Assembly (NCBI RefSeq): GCF_016862975.1 | Contig: NZ_BONZ01000045.1 | Coordinates: 124,001-188,000, forward strand | Direction of reading: 5' to 3' | Length of the DNA: 64,000 nucleotides | Source of the DNA: Rugosimonospora africana | GTDB taxonomy: Bacteria > Actinomycetota > Actinomycetes > Mycobacteriales > Micromonosporaceae | Part shown: one piece after another, positions 51,898-61,016 of the stretch | Numbering within the stretch: the first letter of the stretch is position 1 | Layout: each line of letters opens with the position of its first letter | Position numbers and translations under genes: made by a program | Notes under the pieces: model-generated | Told to the model about the DNA's origin: nothing | What the model saw: the letters and a program-made list of their open reading frames with translations, nothing else | Databases searched by the model: none

Positions 51898-54009
51898 TCA
51901 CCGCGTCTTCGGGAAGTCGAACTGGTCGGCGGACTGGCAGTCGAACGGCCCCCCGATCGCGTCGCGGCCCAGCCGGTCCAGCGTCCGGCGGGCCCGTGAT
52001 CGGTCGAGATTCCACGCGTACCAGGGATCCGGGTCGGCGAGCTTGCTGGAGACCCAGCTGAGCGTGCACCGGCGTGCCGGGTCTGGCAGCGTGGCCAGGG
52101 CGGGTGTTGCGTCCGCCGACAGCGCCCGCAGGTACCATGCGTCGATCTTCCCCGCCTCCTGGTACCGGGCAATGTTGCGCTCCGCCGCGTACTGCTCAGG
52201 GTTGAGTACGGCCAGGCCCAGCAGCATGACCACGCCCAGCCCGAGCGTCATCTGGGGGATCCAGTCGCCCCGCAGCCGCAGCCCCGCCCCCATCACCAGC
52301 AGGAAGATGCAGCCCAACAACAACTCGAATGCCATGACGAAGATGCGCTCGCCGGTGAAGCTGTACACCTTCTGGTACGTGTACATCCGGGAGAGCGCGG
52401 AGGCGACGATGACCGTCGACAGCGCGCACAGCGGACCCAGCAGGATCCGCAGCCAGACCCGGTCGAGGGCCCGGTCCCGCCGGGCCCACCGACCGACGCC
52501 GCCGAGGATCGCCAGGGTCAGCACCGTGACCGCACCCAGTTGCCAGAAACCGCTGCGCGCGTAGTCGGCATAGTCCAGCCCGGCAGTCTGCAGGACGTGC
52601 CGTTCACCGCCGAAGAGCACGGTGAACTGCACGGCGACGAAGCCTCCGAAGAGCACCACCAGCGCGCCGACCGGCAGCCCCCACTCCAGGGTCCGCAGCC
52701 GACGCCGCGCCGCCGCGTCCATCGCGGACAGGTCGGGCGGCGCGCAGACGGTGTAGACCGCAGCGACCGCGGTCAGACCACCGACCGCCAGGAGGAACAC
52801 CCAGCTGAACACCTGGCCGACGCCGATCGCCGGTACCACATCGCCGAGCACTACGGAGAAGGCCGCGTCAGCCGACGAGAGCAGGGCCCCGAAGACGAGC
52901 AGTACCAGCGCCGTGACCGCGACCGACCAGGCGACGCGGGCGCCCAGCCCGGCCCGGTGCGGAGACCGGCGCAGGTGACGGCGCACCCACGGCAACCCGC
53001 GGACTGCGGCGACCGGCACGGCGACGAGGCTGAACAGGATGGAGCGGACCTGACGACCGCCGACGATGGCCAACGAGAGGCAGCCCAACGCTCCCACGAC
53101 GCTGAAGGTGACCAGCCACCAGGCATTGCGGAATGCGAGCACGGTGAGCAGCGCCAGCGCGGCGGCTGTCCAGCCGAGTCTGATCCACCGCTCGACCGGC
53201 GGTACTGCGGCCACGGCACGCCGCACGGCCGGAATCACCCCGAGTACCAGCGCGAGCCCGGCGAGCAGCCAACCGATGCCGGTGCTGCCCAGCGGCAGGA
53301 AGATAGCCAGGCCGAGTGCTCCAGCGATGACGGCCAACGGTACTTCCACACCCCGCTCCGACGCCGGTCCCGGCCAGCGAGTCTGGAAGAACGACGGTGC
53401 CGGGGCGGCGGCGTGAGGCGGTCCGAAGCCAGGGAACGGCGCTACCGGCACCGGCCGCGCGGGCTGCGGTGCCGGCGGCCCCGCAACTGCCGGCTGCGGC
53501 GGCATCGGTCCCGCAACGGCGGGCTGCGGCGGCATCGGTCCCGCAACGGCGGGCTGCGGCGTCGGTCCCGCAACCGCCGGCTGGGGCGGCGTCGCGGCGG
53601 ACCGGGGCGGCGGGACCAGGGGCGGCCCCATCGTCGGCGAGGCCGGTGGCATGGCGGGATACGGGATCGGGGTAGGCGGCGGGCTGCCGGGTGGCAGCAG
53701 CGGAAGGAAGACCGGGTAGCCCTGGGTACCCGGCGGAATGACAACTGGTATCGCCCACGCCGCCTGCCCCGGCTGCCCCGGCCAGGCGATGTGACCGGGT
53801 GGGGCATCCACCGCGGTCACGACAAGCAGATGCGGAGCCACGACCGGCGGAGCCACGACCGGCGGCGCGCCGGCCGCGGCAGCGCTGGTCGCCGCCTGTT
53901 CGGTCGCGGACTCCGCCGCCTCCCGCTCACTCATCGACCCAATCCCTACACCCGAGGGTGTTGAGTCGCTGGCGCTGGGTGATGGGCCTGGCGGCTCAAG
54001 CTCCGGCAC
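51898..54009 (-). CDS. DUF4153/DUF4173-type polytopic membrane protein
   Basis: 703 residues from GTG 54009 (GAGGAG 8 bases upstream). The first 190 residues are cytoplasmic, Pro/Ala rich, with a tandem decapeptide PAVAGPMPPQ. About twelve membrane spans follow, with FLPLGSTGIGWLLAGLALV, ALLSSADAAFSVVLGDVVP, ALDYADYARSGFWQLG-like and TYQKVYSFTGERIFVMAFELLLG, matching the DUF4173 pattern. After the last span a soluble tail holds ALSADATPALATLPDP and DWNLDRSRARRTL-type elements. The family has no settled function; envelope polymer roles are suspected. Confidence 0.78.
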   Translation of the reverse strand: MPELEPPGPSPSASDSTPSGVGIGSMSEREAAESATEQAATSAAAAGAPPVVAPPVVAPHLLVVTAVDAPPGHIAWPGQPGQAAWAIPVVIPPGTQGYPVFLPLLPPGSPPPTPIPYPAMPPASPTMGPPLVPPPRSAATPPQPAVAGPTPQPAVAGPMPPQPAVAGPMPPQPAVAGPPAPQPARPVPVAPFPGFGPPHAAAPAPSFFQTRWPGPASERGVEVPLAVIAGALGLAIFLPLGSTGIGWLLAGLALVLGVIPAVRRAVAAVPPVERWIRLGWTAAALALLTVLAFRNAWWLVTFSVVGALGCLSLAIVGGRQVRSILFSLVAVPVAAVRGLPWVRRHLRRSPHRAGLGARVAWSVAVTALVLLVFGALLSSADAAFSVVLGDVVPAIGVGQVFSWVFLLAVGGLTAVAAVYTVCAPPDLSAMDAAARRRLRTLEWGLPVGALVVLFGGFVAVQFTVLFGGERHVLQTAGLDYADYARSGFWQLGAVTVLTLAILGGVGRWARRDRALDRVWLRILLGPLCALSTVIVASALSRMYTYQKVYSFTGERIFVMAFELLLGCIFLLVMGAGLRLRGDWIPQMTLGLGVVMLLGLAVLNPEQYAAERNIARYQEAGKIDAWYLRALSADATPALATLPDPARRCTLSWVSSKLADPDPWYAWNLDRSRARRTLDRLGRDAIGGPFDCQSADQFDFPKTR
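53480..53575. repeat. 30-bp tandem repeat coding for PAVAGPMPPQ units
   Basis: Three to four near-identical 30-base copies lie in frame within the proline-rich N-terminal region of the membrane protein. Copy number is probably variable between strains. Confidence 0.75.
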
Positions 54010-54117
54010 GGTGACGGCTCCTCGCTCGGGGGGGGTGTTCCGACACATTACGGCCAGTCCCGCACGGCCCGCCGCCCCGCGCGCGGCCTATGCGTGTCAC
54101 CCGGCTCTTTTTGTTTG

Positions 54118-54352
54118 ACCCGGACTGGTTCGGGCGCCCGGGCGCACCCTCGCTGACCCGCCCCGTCCGCGGTTCGATGCGTGGCCGCGGGCGGCCGACG
54201 TCAGGGAGAGCCGCCCCGGGGCCCGGGCGGTCGCGGACGGCCTGACGGCCTCCGCCGCAGGGCTCTCCCTGGGCTACGGCTGGAAGCTGGCCATGGCGCT
54301 GTACCTGCCCGGCGTGCGCGAGCGTAAGGCACTGGGACTGGCGGCGACGTGA
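54118..54352 (+). pseudogene. Unrecognised coding-like fragment
   Basis: A frame open from 54118 ends with GLTASAAGLSLGYGWKLAMALYLPGVRERKALGLAAT and TGA at 54350. The last 35 residues look like the end of a real protein (amphipathic helix plus basic tail), but no start codon or ribosome site fits. It may be a gene end left after deletion. I do not recognise the family. Confidence 0.3.
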
Positions 54353-54363
54353 CCGCCGCCGGC

Positions 54364-57300
54364 TCAGGAGCCGGCGGCGGTCACCCGCAGCGAGACCGGG
54401 AGCGGATCGAGCGTGTACGGGGTGTCCGTGCTCTGCTCCAGAGTCGCGGTGTACGAGCCGGGCTCGGTGAGCCCGGCAGCGTTCAGCGTGACGCTGATCG
54501 TGGCCGTCTGTCCGGGTTTCAGCGTCAGCTGCCGCGGGCTCTCCGACAACCAGCTGACGTCCGACTCGATCTGGTCGTATCCCTGCAGGACCTCGGCCGT
54601 GGACACCACGTTGGGCAGGTGCGTGGTGCCGCCGACCCGGTACATGCCGGAGCTTCCACCACCTCGCGTGGTGGCGGCCGGGGCGTCGGGCAACGCACTC
54701 CAGGTACCGGTCTGCGGATCGTAGGCGTACCCGTGGGCGGTGGCCACGAAGTTGCCGTTCTGGGTGGTGAACCCGCCGGAGAGCAGCAGTTCGCCGTTGG
54801 CCGCGGCGTACGACGACTGCGCCAACACGATCGGCAGGTCGGCGAGCTTCGACCAGCTGTCGGAGGCCGGGTCGTACACGAAGGCGTCCTGCACGGGGGC
54901 GAAGTCCACCTCTCCACCGGCGCAGTACAGCTTGCCGTCTACCGCGCCGCAGGCGCCCCAGGAGATCGGCTCCGGGTAGGCGGCGGCCTTCGACCACGTG
55001 TCGGTCGTCGGGTCGTACACCTGGACATCGGTCGTTCCGCAATCGGTGACGCCGCATCCGCCGACCACGTACAGCGTGCCGTCCAGCACGGCGCCGGCGG
55101 AACCGCCGTACGGGTGCGGCTCGTCCGCTCCGGTGGTCCAGGTGTTGGTCGCCGGGTCGTAGACCTGCGTCGCGGCGCTGATGCCCTCACCATTGGCCCA
55201 GCCGCCGGTGTAGTAGATCCTGCCGTCGATGACGCCGTGCGTGGGCTGTTCACTGGCGTCGGGGGCGTCGGCCCGTTGACTCCACGTGCTGCTGCGCGGA
55301 TCGTAGGCGTACAGGTCATTCATGATTCCGCTGCTCAGGTTGGTGCCTAACGCCGAGTAGACGGTCTGCCCCACGGTGTCGACGGCGTTGTCGTACACCT
55401 TGATGGGCAGGTCGGCGATGGACTTCCAGGCCGAGGCGGGCGCCGGTGAGCCGGGCGAGGTTCCGCTGCGCTCGATGGCCGTCCACGCGGCCGGCGCACT
55501 GCCGGTGTTCTTGACCGTCAGGGTTCGCGTCACCCTGTGGCCCGACTCGACGCTGCCGCTGATCGGGCCCGCGCTGACGGTCAACCGTCCCGCCTTCAGC
55601 GTGAAGTCACGCCGCGAGACCTTGTCGGCGCGCACCTTCACGGCTGCGGTGGCCCCGACGTACGAGCGCATGGCCGCGGTGGAGGTGTGGTTGCCGGCCC
55701 CGGGCGCGAAGGCGTCGTAGAAGCCGTCCCCGGTCCCGGGATCGTCCGGTGTCGCGGTGGTGACGGCGTGCACCGAGCCGTCCGGGCTGCTCACGGTGGC
55801 CCCGACGACGCCCTTGCCGGTGTTCGCGTCGATCACGGTTCCGATGAGCATGCCACCGGGGACCGGTGTCAGGCTCCGCTCGGCGATCGCGACGTTGTCC
55901 AGTTCCCAGAACACGCCGGGGCTGACGTAGTGGAACCGGATCTGCACGGCGGACCGGCCGGCGAACGCGTTGAGTGCGATCTCCACGTGGCTTGGCCCGT
56001 AGAAGCCGAAGCCGAAGTCCTGGTGCCAGAGGTTGGTCCAGGTCCTGCCGCCGTCGGTGGTGATGTCGACGTCGCCTGTCTGTTCCGAGTCGCCGTGATA
56101 GGCGGTGTCGAAGGACAACTCGGGTGAGGTGTCGGCGGACAGGTCGTACACCGGGCTGATCAGCTCGGTATTCTCGGCGATCCGCGTGTCGGCGTAGTTG
56201 CTGTCGGCGATGGCGAAGTTTCCGTCGCCGCCGGTCTGGTTGCCCTCGTCGCCGGGGTCGTCGAAGACCCAACCGTCGGTGGTGCCGGGGGCGTTGACCA
56301 CGCTCCAACCGGTCGGCGCGGCGCCGGTCGAGTCGAACGACTCGACACTGGCGGTCTTGACGTTGCGCGTGTAGCCAGGATTGGTGAGCGCCCAGGTGTC
56401 GCCCGGCAGGGCGAAATCCTGCTTCGTCGCGTGCTTGCCGACCACGACGTCACGGGTAGCGGGCTGGTAGCCGGGATACTCGGCGGTGACCTGCAGGGTG
56501 TAGGTGTGGTCCTCGGGGAGTCTCAGGCTGTAGGCGCCGGTGCCGGGATCGGTGTACACCGGGCCACCGGGCACGCCCTTGACGGTGATCTTCGCGTACA
56601 GCGGCCACCCGTGGCCGGCCCCGTCGCTGACCGTGCCGGCGACCTTCTCGACGGCCAACTGCCGAAGCGCCAGGTCCAGGTGGACGGTGCCGCCGTCGGC
56701 GACGTCGGCGGACGCGGTGGCCTCGGCGTAACCATAGGCGTCGACGGTGATGGGGTACGTGCCGCTCTTCACGGTCAAGGTGAAGGCACCGTGGGCGTCG
56801 GTGGTGGCGGTGTAGGGTCCCGAACTCACCACGGCCCCGGCGATCGGGGTGCCGGCCTTGTCGGTGACGGTGCCGGTGACCTCGCCGTGCGGGCCGAGCC
56901 GGAAGGCGTCCAGACCGTTCGGGGTGCCCAGGCCGGTCGGGCCGTCGTAGCCCGTCCTCGCCGTGCACAGGTAGGAGACGGAGCAGGTGCCATCGCTGCC
57001 GCTGGTCACGTCGTTGAGATCCGACGCCCCCGCCAGGTACGGGTACTCCACCGGCCGGGTGCCGGGTGCGGGTGTGCCGGCGTCGGCGTAGACGCCGGCG
57101 ATGATGGGCGCGGAGGCGCTCGTACCGCCGATCACGATCCAGCCGCCGTCGCTGCTGTCATAGACGGCGGGACCGGTGGCGGGGTCGGCGACGGCCGAGA
57201 CGTCCGCGACGGTTCGGGTGCCACAGCCGGTGTCGGTCTGGAACGCGGGCTTCGGCTCGTAGAGCGAACAGCCCGAACCGGTGGAGCCCTTTCCGGCACC

Positions 57301-58203
57301 GCCGTTCCACACCGATTCCGACCAACCACGCGCGCCGCCCGCCTCCCGCAGCAGGGAGGTGCCGCCGACGGACGTCACGTTCGGGGACGCGGCGGGGTAG
57401 GAGACCCCGTATCCGTAGTCGCCGGCGGAGGCCACAATGGCGACGCCAGGGTGGTTGAAGTGCGGGTCGAGGCTGGTTTCCGCGGGATCCTCCGGCGAAA
57501 AGACGTACGACGAGCCCCACGAATTGGACACGAACTTGGCCCCGAGCGCCACGGCTTGGTCTTCGGCCGCGGAAAGGTTCGCCGGCGATGCGTCGTCAGC
57601 CTCCACGAGCAGGAGGTGAGCCTTCGGAGCAACCGCGGACACCATGTCCAGGTCAAGGGAAATCTCGCCGACCCAGTCGTCGCTGGGAGCCGGATAGTCA
57701 CTGCCGCCGCGCTGGTCCACCTTGTTGAAGCAGCCATCGGCCGTGGTACAGGCGGGCAGGCCGTACTGCTGCCGGTAGAGGGTGAGGTCGGCTTCTGCCT
57801 GCGGATCGTCGAAGGCGTCGACGATGGCGACGGTCTGGCTCCCGCCCCCATCGGAAGGCAGGTTGTAGGCGCTGCGCAGATCGGCCGGCCCGTAGCCGCT
57901 GGGCGCCACGGCAGCCTCACGCAGCAGCCCCTTGCGCGGTGTGACATCGGTGCGCTGCAGAGCGAAGCACGTGAAGTCGCCCGCCTGGGGAGTGCCGCAC
58001 ATGCGTTTGACGCCGTGCGCGGAGACCGGTGTGGTTGTCTTGGCGGCCAACGCACCGGAGTCGGCCGCCGTGGTTGGACGACCCGTGAACGGCGTGGTCT
58101 GCGGTGCGGCCTGGACCGCACCCGCGAGACCGGGAAGGCTTTGGCCGGCCAGTACGCCGATAACCGTGGCCACCACCGCGAAAGCCCGAAACGAACGACG
58201 CAT
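54364..58203 (-). CDS. Secreted sedolisin (S53) protease with accessory and kelch-repeat domains
   Basis: 1279 residues from ATG 58203 (AAGGAG 6 bases upstream). Signal peptide, then an S53 catalytic domain (about 80-430) with E180 and D184 (GEISLDLDM) and the nucleophile Ser362 (GGTSASAP). The long pro-domain of classical sedolisins is missing; only some 60 residues separate signal and protease. Next come two carboxypeptidase-regulatory-like beta domains (440-610), a choice-of-anchor-J-like domain (ESFDSTGAAPTGWSV, AIADSNYADTRIAENTELISPVYDL), a third regulatory-like domain, kelch-type repeats (about 920-1190) and a C-terminal beta domain. Acid-active serine-carboxyl proteolysis outside the cell. 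Confidence 0.9.
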   Translation of the reverse strand: MRRSFRAFAVVATVIGVLAGQSLPGLAGAVQAAPQTTPFTGRPTTAADSGALAAKTTTPVSAHGVKRMCGTPQAGDFTCFALQRTDVTPRKGLLREAAVAPSGYGPADLRSAYNLPSDGGGSQTVAIVDAFDDPQAEADLTLYRQQYGLPACTTADGCFNKVDQRGGSDYPAPSDDWVGEISLDLDMVSAVAPKAHLLLVEADDASPANLSAAEDQAVALGAKFVSNSWGSSYVFSPEDPAETSLDPHFNHPGVAIVASAGDYGYGVSYPAASPNVTSVGGTSLLREAGGARGWSESVWNGGAGKGSTGSGCSLYEPKPAFQTDTGCGTRTVADVSAVADPATGPAVYDSSDGGWIVIGGTSASAPIIAGVYADAGTPAPGTRPVEYPYLAGASDLNDVTSGSDGTCSVSYLCTARTGYDGPTGLGTPNGLDAFRLGPHGEVTGTVTDKAGTPIAGAVVSSGPYTATTDAHGAFTLTVKSGTYPITVDAYGYAEATASADVADGGTVHLDLALRQLAVEKVAGTVSDGAGHGWPLYAKITVKGVPGGPVYTDPGTGAYSLRLPEDHTYTLQVTAEYPGYQPATRDVVVGKHATKQDFALPGDTWALTNPGYTRNVKTASVESFDSTGAAPTGWSVVNAPGTTDGWVFDDPGDEGNQTGGDGNFAIADSNYADTRIAENTELISPVYDLSADTSPELSFDTAYHGDSEQTGDVDITTDGGRTWTNLWHQDFGFGFYGPSHVEIALNAFAGRSAVQIRFHYVSPGVFWELDNVAIAERSLTPVPGGMLIGTVIDANTGKGVVGATVSSPDGSVHAVTTATPDDPGTGDGFYDAFAPGAGNHTSTAAMRSYVGATAAVKVRADKVSRRDFTLKAGRLTVSAGPISGSVESGHRVTRTLTVKNTGSAPAAWTAIERSGTSPGSPAPASAWKSIADLPIKVYDNAVDTVGQTVYSALGTNLSSGIMNDLYAYDPRSSTWSQRADAPDASEQPTHGVIDGRIYYTGGWANGEGISAATQVYDPATNTWTTGADEPHPYGGSAGAVLDGTLYVVGGCGVTDCGTTDVQVYDPTTDTWSKAAAYPEPISWGACGAVDGKLYCAGGEVDFAPVQDAFVYDPASDSWSKLADLPIVLAQSSYAAANGELLLSGGFTTQNGNFVATAHGYAYDPQTGTWSALPDAPAATTRGGGSSGMYRVGGTTHLPNVVSTAEVLQGYDQIESDVSWLSESPRQLTLKPGQTATISVTLNAAGLTEPGSYTATLEQSTDTPYTLDPLPVSLRVTAAGS

Positions 58204-58243
58204 GGTTGCTCCTTCTCTCGTCCCCGAGTCGCCGGCGCCGAGC

Positions 58244-58264
58244 GTCGTCACGCGGTCGTCACGC
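58244..58264. promoter_or_regulatory. Direct repeats GTCGTCACGC at 11-bp period
   Basis: GTCGTCACGC occurs at 58244-58253 and 58255-58264. The one-turn spacing suggests tandem binding of a dimer on one face. It is 41 bases upstream of the sedolisin start and also in the control region of the divergent HTH gene. Confidence 0.45.
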
Positions 58265-58379
58265 AGTCTCCGTGCAACTTTCAGAGATTCGAGCGAGACA
58301 TTAGCAGCGAGCCGTCACGCCGACGCGCCTGATCCGGCCAGGTGCCTGTTCCGGACAGCGATGGCCTACGCTCACGGCT

Positions 58380-59378
58380 GTGACGGATGCCGGTGGGCGG
58401 GGAAGCTGGGAACTGATCGGCCTATCCGACCTGGACCAACAGGTGTACCGGCGGGTCCTGCTGGACCCCGGAGCCGACGCCGCGGCACACAGCGAGGCAC
58501 TGAGCTGTCCGGCCGCACAGGTACACGGGGCGCTGGACCGTCTGGTGTCCTTGGGCCTGTTGCGGCTCGACACCGCAACGGGCGGCCGCCACGAGGCGGT
58601 GGACCCTCTTGCCGGCCTCGGCGCGTTGGTGCGGGAACGACGACACGCCCTGGACCGACTCGAGGCCGCCTCACACGATCTGTCACGGGTATTCGCCGCC
58701 GGACTGATGCGCACCGAGCCACGTCGGTTGTTCGAGGTGGTGGAGGGGCGCGCGGCGACCGCGACCCGTATCCACGACCTGCTCGGCTCCGCGAGGAGTG
58801 AAGTGGTCGGCATCGACAGCCCACCGTACGTCGCGCCGAGCAGCGCGTACGTCAGCGACGCCGAACTCGATCTGCTGCGCCGAGGCGTCCGGTTTCGGTC
58901 CCTGTACGCAAGCCCGGTCCTCGACGAGCCGGCGCTGGTCGCCCGCATCCACTGGATGGTCGAGTCGGGCGAAGAGGCCCGGGTTCTGCCGCAGGTGCCC
59001 ATGAAGCTGCTGGTGGTCGACCGGGAGAGCGCCGTGGTACTCCTGACCGGAGAGGAGGCCGCGCCGGAGACCGTCTCGGTCGTGGCGGCGCGCTCGGCGC
59101 TGACTGACGGCCTGCAGGCGATGTTCGAGCAACTGTGGTCGCACGCCAGCCCGATCCGGTTCGGATCGGGCCGCCACGGCGCCACACAGGCGCGCGACGC
59201 CGACACAACCGAGCTTGTCGACCTGCTCACCGCAGGGATGAAAGATGAGTCGATCGCCCGCCATTTCGGGATCAGCCCACGAACGGTCCGCCGCCGCATC
59301 GCAGCGCTGCTCGACGAACTCGACGCCACCGGCCGGTTCCAGGCTGGTGTCCGCGCGGTCAAGCGCGGCCTGCTGTGA
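58380..59378 (+). CDS. TrmB-like/LuxR-type transcriptional regulator
   Basis: 332 residues from GTG 58380. The N-terminal winged helix (SDLDQQVYRRVLLDP, AAQVHGALDRLVSLGLLRLD) is of the TrmB/MarR kind, the middle is a phospholipase-D-like or sensor domain (SEVVGIDSPPYVAP, VRFRSLYASPVLDEPAL, MKLLVVDRESAVVLLTG), and the C-terminal helix-turn-helix (LTAGMKDESIARHFGISPRTVRRRIAALLDELDA) is LuxR-like. Such regulators are common in Streptomyces relatives. It is divergent from the sedolisin gene and could control it. Confidence 0.82.
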   Translation: MTDAGGRGSWELIGLSDLDQQVYRRVLLDPGADAAAHSEALSCPAAQVHGALDRLVSLGLLRLDTATGGRHEAVDPLAGLGALVRERRHALDRLEAASHDLSRVFAAGLMRTEPRRLFEVVEGRAATATRIHDLLGSARSEVVGIDSPPYVAPSSAYVSDAELDLLRRGVRFRSLYASPVLDEPALVARIHWMVESGEEARVLPQVPMKLLVVDRESAVVLLTGEEAAPETVSVVAARSALTDGLQAMFEQLWSHASPIRFGSGRHGATQARDADTTELVDLLTAGMKDESIARHFGISPRTVRRRIAALLDELDATGRFQAGVRAVKRGLL

Positions 59379-59650
59379 TCCTGCCCGACTCTGCTGCCAG
59401 ATTCTGTCTGCACGGCGAGGGTGAGATCCCGCCCCAACTGCCGAACCGATGCGACCAGATGGGATGCGACCGACGTCCGGGCTGGCCGCAGCCGCCGGCC
59501 CGGTCGTGGGAAGTGGTCATGGAATCCGGGATCAGCCCCTCTTCTTCCTGAGCGCGACGACCGCGTCGTGAACCGCCGTGCACGAGGTCAGGTAGTGCAG
59601 CCCTCAGGGTGCGGTGGCAGGGACGTCCGAGAGGGACACTGTCAGAGGAG

Positions 59651-60451
59651 TCAGCAAACACGACTTTGAGACAGACCGTAGTTCTTCGTCGCTGTCACCA
59701 TCGCGAAGCCCAGGAGGCTGCCTCGGTCGGCGTTGAGCAGGTCAATGATCTCTTGGCGATCGCGGCGTGGCCCGGACTCGTCACCGCCGTGCTCGGCCAC
59801 CGCTTGTGTCCACAGCAGCCAGTCCTGCCAGCCGTCCTCCTGGAGTCGTGCGCAGGTGACGGTCACTAACTCGGTGATGTGCCATTGAAAGCGCCACCAC
59901 TCGGGGGTATGCCAGGCAATGGGCTCCCAGCCGAACAGCTTCTTGATCGGCTCCGGGATCGCGCCGAGATCACGGATCTCCCGGGTCATTCCCGGCGTCG
60001 ACATGCCGATCTGCCCGCCCGGCCGCACGAAGCCCGCGAGATAAGGCAGATAGCTGTCGGCCGTGCCGAAATACTCGAACGCGTCGATGCTCACGATCGC
60101 GTCGAAGCTGTCCCGGGCAAACGGCAGTGCATGCGCCTCGGCCCGCACGGCGGTCACCCGATCGGCCACACCGGCTTCGGCAAACACGGCCGCCGCTTCA
60201 TCCGGCCCGATCCACAGGTCGGCCGCCACCACGTGAACGCCGTACTCACGGGCCAGGAAGACCGATGTCGCCCCTCGGCCGGAGCCCAAGTCGAGGACCT
60301 TCATGCCCGAGTGCAGGTCGAGGTCTTGGGCCAGGTCTTCCAGCAGCCACAGCGGATTGGGCCCCATGTCCAGGTCGAGCAGCCAGACCGGGTCGTACTG
60401 AGACGAGCGCGGATAGCGGTCCGGGCGGGCAAGCGCATCGATGGCTGTCAT
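59651..60451 (-). CDS. SAM-dependent methyltransferase, class I
   Basis: 266 residues. Motif I is VLDLGSGRGATSVFLA (about 53-68), followed by VVAADLWIG, AEAHALPFARDSFDAIVSIDAFEYF (motif III-like) and FVRPGGQIGMSTPGM. The C-terminal part (WHTPEWWRFQWHITELVTVTCAR) includes aromatic residues that likely shape the acceptor pocket. The substrate is unknown. Single gene in a gene-poor stretch. Confidence 0.85.
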   Translation of the reverse strand: MTAIDALARPDRYPRSSQYDPVWLLDLDMGPNPLWLLEDLAQDLDLHSGMKVLDLGSGRGATSVFLAREYGVHVVAADLWIGPDEAAAVFAEAGVADRVTAVRAEAHALPFARDSFDAIVSIDAFEYFGTADSYLPYLAGFVRPGGQIGMSTPGMTREIRDLGAIPEPIKKLFGWEPIAWHTPEWWRFQWHITELVTVTCARLQEDGWQDWLLWTQAVAEHGGDESGPRRDRQEIIDLLNADRGSLLGFAMVTATKNYGLSQSRVC

Positions 60452-60764
60452 GGATGCCGATCAAAGCCAAGCGCAAGCGGCCCCGCAACCAAATTGAGCG
60501 ACCGGCTGGGATCGGGCACGCATGAGCGCCACGCATGTGCAGGCGGTCCGCGACGTGTCGTTTGCCCTGCGGCGGGGAGTGTTGACCGCGTTCGGCGCTC
60601 GGGCGAGAGACAAAGCGGCGCACACGGTCACGGGCGCGGACCAGCGGGCCGCATTGCGTGTGGGATTCCTCGCTACTCGCGTTGACCTGTGTGATCTGGC
60701 CGACTAGCATCTGTCGTGAATTACGGTCCTGGCCGTAATCGTCGGCAGCCTACGGGGGTCTCGA
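60452..60764. other. 313-bp upstream region of the truncated secreted gene
   Basis: A frame at 60522-60707 has no ribosome site or domain and overlaps the promoter; I do not count it. The functional content is the promoter and dyad listed next. Confidence 0.4.
60682..60739 (+). promoter_or_regulatory. Promoter plus perfect 20-bp operator dyad
   Basis: TTGACC (60682-60687), 17 bases, TAGCAT (60705-60710) form a good -35/-10 pair. The expected start point is near 60717, and ATTACGG-n6-CCGTAAT (60720-60739) lies immediately downstream, where a bound repressor would block the polymerase. Confidence 0.65.
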
Positions 60765-61016
60765 ATGGCCGCGCGACTGCGTGCCCTTGTCGGGCTGCTG
60801 CCCGGCTGTACCCTGGCGGCCCTGCTCGCGCCCGCAGCCCGGGCGGTGGCCATGACCAATCCAGGCTTCGAGCAACCGGTCACGGGCGGTGTCATCCCGG
60901 GCTGGCGGCAGACCTTTGGCAGGGCACCGGCGTTCGCTGTCGTAGACACCAGTCCTGACCGCAGCCTGTACGGCGCCTCGATCGGCGTGCTCTTCGAGAT
61001 GACTCTGGAGAACAGA
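60765..61016 (+). pseudogene. Truncated secreted protein, N-terminal part (NPGFE-type)
   Basis: ATG 60765 follows GGGGG. The frame gives a signal peptide (ARLRALVGLLPGCTLAALLA) and AMTNPGFEQPVTGGVIPGWRQTFG, the usual start of the beta-sandwich domain in secreted lyases and glycosidases. After PAFAVVDTSPDRSLYGAS it loses family character and runs on in the frame over the next gene to a stop at 61160. A deletion seems to have joined this promoter and start to the beta-propeller gene. Confidence 0.5.

Noticed and set aside
53480-53575. Possible CRISPR-like repeat array
   Set aside because: The repeats are contiguous and in frame in a coding region, with no spacers.
52540-53964. 474-codon plus-strand frame opposite the DUF4173-like gene
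   Set aside because: Arg-rich, repeat-driven shadow without a start site.
56431-58332. 633-codon open frame on the plus strand opposite the sedolisin gene
   Set aside because: It is the antisense shadow of a clear protease gene, has Gly/Val/Arg-rich composition without motifs, and lacks a ribosome site.
60522-60707. 61-codon frame before the truncated secreted gene
   Set aside because: No ribosome site, no domain, and it overlaps a good -35/-10 pair.
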